Shown here piece after piece: positions 63,596 through 64,000 of a DNA stretch of 64,000 nucleotides (position 1 is the first letter of the stretch; each line of letters opens with the position of its first letter). The notes beneath the pieces were generated by a model. That model searched no databases, was not told the origin of the DNA, and saw only the letters and a list, made by a program, of their open reading frames with translations. The DNA is from Zygnema cylindricum (lineage: Eukaryota; Streptophyta; Zygnematophyceae; Zygnematales; Zygnemataceae), in the NCBI GenBank assembly GCA_037447655.1, contig JBBHKE010003448.1, forward strand, positions 350,887 to 414,886, given 5' to 3'. A program made the translations under genes and the position numbers.

Positions 63596-64000
63596 TGTTG
63601 AAATCTATAGATTTCTAGAGTATTTTCTAGGTTTAAATGTGTTTTTATAAAAGGAAAAGAAAAGGACGGACAGCCTGCCTCCACCTCCGCTCTCCAGCCC
63701 CCATACTTGTTGTAGTCACTGAAGGAAAGAGAGAGAGGTTGATCCATGGCTGCCTTAGTTCAAACAGACAGCTATTTTTAGTAGGTTACTAAAAATATAC
63801 TTGACGGACCAGAGATTTGATCCCGGTACCTACGGTTCGTCAAGTTGACCGGTAGCGGTCAGCTTTATCCTAATAGACTAGGACCAATGTTAATTGCTAT
63901 GGTATGTGATAGATATATATTTAGTTCAAGTGGATACAATTCATTTAACTAGAACTGTTTACGGCCTACATAGATTCAGTTATATAAAGTACGCCGTACT
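63596..64000 (+). repeat. LTR N (runs off right edge)
   Basis: TGTTGAAATCTATAGATTTC start without a polypurine tract before it, so a 5' LTR or solo LTR; left flank CCAAC (63591-63595) is the expected TSD. Hairpin module 63669-63754 and antisense tRNA-like module 63800-63888 (GATTTGATCCCGG T-arm). Close to M and C LTRs. Confidence 0.87.

Overview
The window is a dense, deeply nested block of Ty1/copia LTR retrotransposons from a eukaryotic nuclear genome. I see no host protein gene, no functional tRNA or rRNA gene, and only about 140 bases (63456-63595) that are not clearly transposon. A photosynthetic lineage (land plant or alga) is most likely. The inferred primer-binding sites match the plant initiator tRNA-Met anticodon arm, and the LTRs carry G-box (CACGTG), W-box (TTGACC) and GTAC motifs. 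The species cannot be named from this sequence.

The nesting can be untangled from 5-bp target-site duplications (TSDs) and from host reading frames that re-join across insertions. I name the elements A-N by position. The outermost recognisable copy is I (+; RNase H at 35097-36093, 3' LTR split into 36107-36774 and 63080-63455). Its RNase H is hit by H (-, 33734-35096) and by a TIR element (35509-36007). H gag is hit by C (-, pieces in 6885-33733). C is hit by B (-, 1969-6884), D (+, 7751-20036, TSD AATAG) and F (+, 22828-33168). B carries A (-, 1-1968) and solo LTR S1. D carries E (-, 12301-18437, TSD TGTAG), the youngest and best-preserved copy. F carries G (-, 25821-31968). The 3' LTR of I is hit by J (+, 36775-63079). 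J carries solo LTR S2 and K (+, 43455-62278). K gag is hit by L (+, 44537-57148, TSD GTACC), and L integrase is hit by M (-, 47386-53791, TSD ACATG). That makes five nested levels (I>J>K>L>M). Another LTR, N, begins at 63596 and runs off the window.

Two LTR classes occur. D, E, G (and probably S1, S2) have LTRs of about 0.9-1.3 kb with TGTTG...CAACA ends. A-C, F, H-N have LTRs starting TGTTGA or TGTAGA. Most of these carry a long imperfect hairpin around GCCATGGCTGCC, then an antisense tRNA-like module with A- and B-box sequences, then promoter motifs and two small leader hairpins. In both classes the gag start codon lies inside the end of the LTR, and gag is read straight through the primer-binding site. 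That site matches the anticodon arm of initiator tRNA-Met, not its 3' end.

Autonomous copies encode Gag (CCHC knuckle), aspartic protease, integrase, reverse transcriptase and RNase H in one frame. Only E keeps a long open frame (interrupted by one stop); the others are pseudogenes. B and F form a short non-autonomous lineage: gag is followed in frame by a degenerate remnant of the end of reverse transcriptase plus RNase H, with protease, integrase and the RT core missing.
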